Source: Planctomycetaceae bacterium
GTDB taxonomy: Bacteria; Planctomycetota; Phycisphaerae; Phycisphaerales; SM1A02
Assembly (NCBI GenBank): GCA_002737585.1
Contig: NSIA01000158.1
Span: 1-7,809 of the forward strand
Reading direction: 5' to 3'
DNA: 7,809 bases
The translations under genes and the position numbers were made by a program. Each line of letters starts with the position of its first letter. Positions within the stretch are counted from its first letter, which is position 1. A model generated the notes under the pieces. That model was not told where the DNA came from, did not search any database, and saw nothing but the letters and a program-made list of their open reading frames with translations. This document shows, one piece after another, positions 4,837 through 7,809 of this stretch.

Positions 4837-7785
4837 TCAGTCGACGGTCAGGAAGTCGTTCAGGTTGTAGAGGACCAGGCAATAGGCCTGCATGGCTTGC
4901 TCAATAGTGAGGCCGTCCCGTTCACGGAGTTCGGCGATGAATGCCTCCGACTCATCAAGATCCTGCACGGATGGCATACGACCGGCGGTGAGTTCGCGCG
5001 CCCAAGACAGCTGCAAACGCAGTGATTCTTGGCGTTCTCGCAAGACGCGGAGCGCAAGATCCATTGCCAATGAATTGGTCAACGCTCCGTTGAACATACT
5101 GAGGGCTTGGGTTGGTTGCACGGTGTTGAACCGCACCGGGCATGCGCCATCAACATCGGCTTGATCAAACACGGCAAGCAGCGGGTGTTGCAACGAGCGC
5201 TTCAGTTCAATGTAGAGCGTGCGCCGCGTCCAGGTGCTTTCCTCTGTCACTGGCCACACTTCATCGGGACGACTACTGGTAGCCAGCACTTCTGGCGGCA
5301 TCGGCGGGCGAACACCTGCACCACCGTGTTCTGCACTGATAGTTCCATTACAGGCGAGCATGGCATCACGCACTTCTTCGGCGCTCAATCTGCGCATTCG
5401 AAAGCGTGAGAGCAGGTCGTTCGGCGCGTCGTTCGCCAGCGCGTCGGCAGTGGCAATGCTCGACATCCGATAGGCAGCACTGTTCATCAGGATGCGATGC
5501 ATCTGCTTCAGGCTTCCGTCGTTGGCGGGCACTTGTGCTGCTAGCCAATCAAGGAGCGCTGGATCAGTGACTGACTCGCCAAACTTGCCAAGGTCGTTTG
5601 ATGTCGGACACAGGCCGACGCCAAAGTGGTGCTGCCAAAGTCGATTGGCAATCGTTCGCAACGCCAGGGCGTTTCGATCGTCGGCGATCCATGTTGCCAG
5701 GGCAAGCCGGCGCCCGCTGGATTCGCCAAAGGGGCGCGCTGTGGGCGCGATTGGCTCAAATCGGGCTGCAATCAGGGGTACTCCGGGCTCCACTAGGGCC
5801 GCTGGTGCATGTGGGTTGCCGCGGGTCATCACGTGAACTTCATGCGGAATGGGATCCTCGCGCACGGTGAGCACCGTCTCGCCCTCCCACGGCGGTGGGC
5901 GCAGGGTGGTGAGTTGGCCGCGCATTTCATGCCACCGGGTTAACTCGTCGGCGGGGCGCCCGGCCAGGGTGCGCGCGGCGTCTGCTTCTTGCGCAAGACC
6001 TGTTGCGATGGCTTGGATCTCTTCTTCAGTCAGGACGCGGTCATAGAAGCGCACTTCATCAATTGTGCCAGCGAACGGATGCGCGTGTTCCGGGTGCAGT
6101 GAACCAATGGCGATGGTCTTGGGTGAGTCAAGCCGCGCGGTACTGCCGACCGCGTCACTTTCCATCACGCCATCAACCCACAGTGCAATCCGTCCAGTGG
6201 TGCGATCGCGCGTGAAGGCAACATGGTGCCACTGCCCGTCATTGTGTCCTGGACCGCTTGAAACAAATGTCTCTGGGTCGCCAGTACCGGCACTGACAAA
6301 TCCGTGTCCAACCAAGCTGATTCCCCAGTCGTGCACTATGCCTGGAATTTCACCGTCGACAAGCCCCTTGCCAAGGAACCAGCGCCGGTCACTTTCATTT
6401 CCACCGCCAATATCAGTGGTTTTGAACCAGAAACTGGTGGTGAAACTGTCTTGCACTGGTCGATCAATATCCACGCGATCATCACCGGCGTCGAATGAGA
6501 ACGCCTTGCCGATTCGACCAGCAGCACCAAATCCAGCGTCGCGAACCTGTGCGGCAGCAATGGTTGAACCAGGTGCAGAGTTCGTGGCTGTGCGCGACTT
6601 GTCATCTTCAAACGCGAGGTGCGCTACCAGCCCGTCGGTTGGTGCGCGATCAACAAATGCACTACCCGCAGCATCAGCGCCCGCTTCCGCTCCGCGTTCA
6701 ATGGAAATGATTTCATTCAACAACGATGCACGCTTGGCAATGTACGCCGCGCGCTCGACTTCTGGATCAACATGACCAAAATCAGGGCGCACCCGACGAA
6801 GCACGCTTTCGGCATCAATGCTGTTAAACGGACTGGACTTGTATGGTTTGACGCCAGCAAAGAACGCCGCAAATCGGTAGTAATCGGCCTGTGGAATCGG
6901 ATCACCCTTGTGGTCGTGGCAGCGTGCGCAACCAAGCCCAATCCCTAAGAAAGTACGGGCGGTGACATCCACAATGCCGTCCATGTCATCGGCGATTGCT
7001 TGGGCGAGATCAGGAACTTCGTCGTCCCACATGCCCAGTCGGTAATAGCCGGTAGCAAGGAGCGACGAGTAGTCGCGGTCAGCCAATTCGTCACCTGCCA
7101 ACTGTTCCATGATGAAACGGTCGTAGGGCATGTCTTCATTGAAAGCATCGACAACCCAGTCCCGGTATTTCCACGCGGAGGTCTTCTCGCCGTCTCGCTC
7201 AAATCCATTGGTGTCTGCGTAGCGCACCAAGTCAAGCCAGTGACGCGCCCACTTCACGCCGTACTCGGGGCTTGCCAGCAGTCGATCAATGAGTAACTCC
7301 CACGCATTGGCGCGCGTGTCCGCCACGAAGGAGCGAACATCTTCCGGCGTAGGCGGCAAGCCGGTGAGGTCAAACGTTGCACGACGGATCAACGCTTCGC
7401 GCGAAGCTTCCGGAGCATGCGAAACACCAGCCGCTTCCAGACGGGCAAGTACAAACCGATCAACGGGAGTACGAACCCACGCTTCATCACGCACGGTTGG
7501 TGGCGCTGGCGCAACGAGTGGCTTCCAGCTCCACCACGAATCGCGCGCACTTGCAGCGCGTTGCGCGATGAGAGCTTGAGCGGCCGCGGCGCGAGACGTT
7601 GCATCAGTAGCGTTGGTGGGCGCGCCCGGTACCGTCGATGCCGCTGTCGATGTTGTCGCTGCGGTGTCGATGGGCGGGGCAAACCCGAAAGCCGAGAGCG
7701 ATGCAAGCATGGCAGAGGCAACGATCGCGCCTCGGCCGGTCCCCATCGCCAACGACCAGCCATGACCTCCAGGGACGGACACCAC
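4837..7785 (-). CDS. DUF1549 (PSCyt2) - LamG - DUF1553 (PSD1) exported protein, start uncertain
   Basis: This is a 982-residue protein of the planctomycete PSCyt2/PSD1 class, of unknown biochemical role. Numbered from the GTG at 7785: a hydrophobic export segment (about 19-36); an Ala/Thr-rich linker (37-80); DUF1549 (about 104-315) with FDLTGLPPTPEDV, ASPEYGVKWARHWLDLVRYADTNG (split as 171-194) and a haem-type CxxCH motif, CARCHDHK (286-293); an inserted LamG domain (about 384-596) with FDAGDDRVDI, QWHHVAFTRD and GTIDEVRFYDR; and DUF1553 (about 690-980) with RTIANRLWQHHFGVGL and RRLSAEEVRDAML. The separate N-terminal PSCyt1 cytochrome domain of many relatives is not seen. The start is unsure. 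The frame is open to the window edge, GTG 7785 has no obvious binding site, and ATG 7746 gives the neatest signal peptide (MGTGRGAIVASAMLASLSAF). A GGAGGT at 7765-7770 is 18 bases from that ATG and 12 from an in-frame TTG at 7752. The gene heads the visible operon. LamG suggests glycan or surface binding, which is inference. Confidence 0.93.
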   Translation of the reverse strand: MVSVPGGHGWSLAMGTGRGAIVASAMLASLSAFGFAPPIDTAATTSTAASTVPGAPTNATDATSRAAAAQALIAQRAASARDSWWSWKPLVAPAPPTVRDEAWVRTPVDRFVLARLEAAGVSHAPEASREALIRRATFDLTGLPPTPEDVRSFVADTRANAWELLIDRLLASPEYGVKWARHWLDLVRYADTNGFERDGEKTSAWKYRDWVVDAFNEDMPYDRFIMEQLAGDELADRDYSSLLATGYYRLGMWDDEVPDLAQAIADDMDGIVDVTARTFLGIGLGCARCHDHKGDPIPQADYYRFAAFFAGVKPYKSSPFNSIDAESVLRRVRPDFGHVDPEVERAAYIAKRASLLNEIISIERGAEAGADAAGSAFVDRAPTDGLVAHLAFEDDKSRTATNSAPGSTIAAAQVRDAGFGAAGRIGKAFSFDAGDDRVDIDRPVQDSFTTSFWFKTTDIGGGNESDRRWFLGKGLVDGEIPGIVHDWGISLVGHGFVSAGTGDPETFVSSGPGHNDGQWHHVAFTRDRTTGRIALWVDGVMESDAVGSTARLDSPKTIAIGSLHPEHAHPFAGTIDEVRFYDRVLTEEEIQAIATGLAQEADAARTLAGRPADELTRWHEMRGQLTTLRPPPWEGETVLTVREDPIPHEVHVMTRGNPHAPAALVEPGVPLIAARFEPIAPTARPFGESSGRRLALATWIADDRNALALRTIANRLWQHHFGVGLCPTSNDLGKFGESVTDPALLDWLAAQVPANDGSLKQMHRILMNSAAYRMSSIATADALANDAPNDLLSRFRMRRLSAEEVRDAMLACNGTISAEHGGAGVRPPMPPEVLATSSRPDEVWPVTEESTWTRRTLYIELKRSLQHPLLAVFDQADVDGACPVRFNTVQPTQALSMFNGALTNSLAMDLALRVLRERQESLRLQLSWARELTAGRMPSVQDLDESEAFIAELRERDGLTIEQAMQAYCLVLYNLNDFLTVD
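5998..6636 (-). other. LamG / concanavalin-like domain inserted between DUF1549 and DUF1553
   Basis: Residues about 384-596 of the large protein form a complete LamG jelly-roll segment. It opens with GLVAHLAFEDD and continues with GKAFSFDAGDDRVDI, SFTTSFWFKT, QWHHVAFTRD, GRIALWVDG and the typical closing strand GTIDEVRFYDRVLTEEEI. Such domains often bind carbohydrate or protein ligands, usually with calcium. The domain sits between the two planctomycete domains, so it is an insertion and not a terminal add-on. The boundaries are judged by eye. Confidence 0.85.
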
Positions 7786-7809
7786 GAGCGCGGCGGGCGC
7801 GCGAAGAGC

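Noticed and set aside
6065..6775. Plus-strand open frame of 236 codons opposite the LamG region
   Set aside because: The composition is Ser/Pro/Ala/Arg-rich with no family motif, and the minus-strand frame is a well-formed LamG domain.

Overview
All five genes in this window lie on the minus strand, head to tail, with gaps of about 15, 7, 33 and 76 bases. This looks like one operon read from right to left. The paired DUF1549/DUF1553 protein and DUF1501 protein are a hallmark of Planctomycetota and some related PVC bacteria. Together with the moderately GC-rich, codon-biased genes and weak ribosome binding sites, this points to a planctomycete, probably environmental. A narrower assignment cannot be supported from the sequence alone.

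Layout, in transcription order. (1) 7785-4837: a large exported protein with a DUF1549 (PSCyt2) domain carrying a CxxCH motif, an inserted LamG/concanavalin-like domain, and a C-terminal DUF1553 (PSD1) domain. Its 5' end is uncertain because the frame stays open to the window edge. (2) 4821-3337: a DUF1501 protein of the sulfatase/alkaline-phosphatase-like group with a twin-arginine signal. (3) 3329-2565: a short-chain dehydrogenase/reductase with unusual active-site surroundings. (4) 2531-1458: a periplasmic sugar-binding protein of the ribose-binding type. (5) 1381 to beyond base 1: the two-domain RbsA/MglA-type ATPase of the same importer, cut by the window edge after 460 codons. The permease is not seen and would be expected just outside the left edge.

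A plausible reading, by inference from context, is a carbohydrate-use locus. The two exported proteins would act on or bind a glycan or its derivative outside the cytoplasmic membrane. The binding protein and ATPase would import the released sugar, and the cytoplasmic reductase would carry out a redox step on it. The substrate cannot be read from the sequence, and the biochemical roles of DUF1501, DUF1549 and DUF1553 are not established. No RNA gene, mobile element, CRISPR array or gene on the plus strand was found. No stretch over 300 bases lacks a gene, and the operon promoter must lie to the right of the window.
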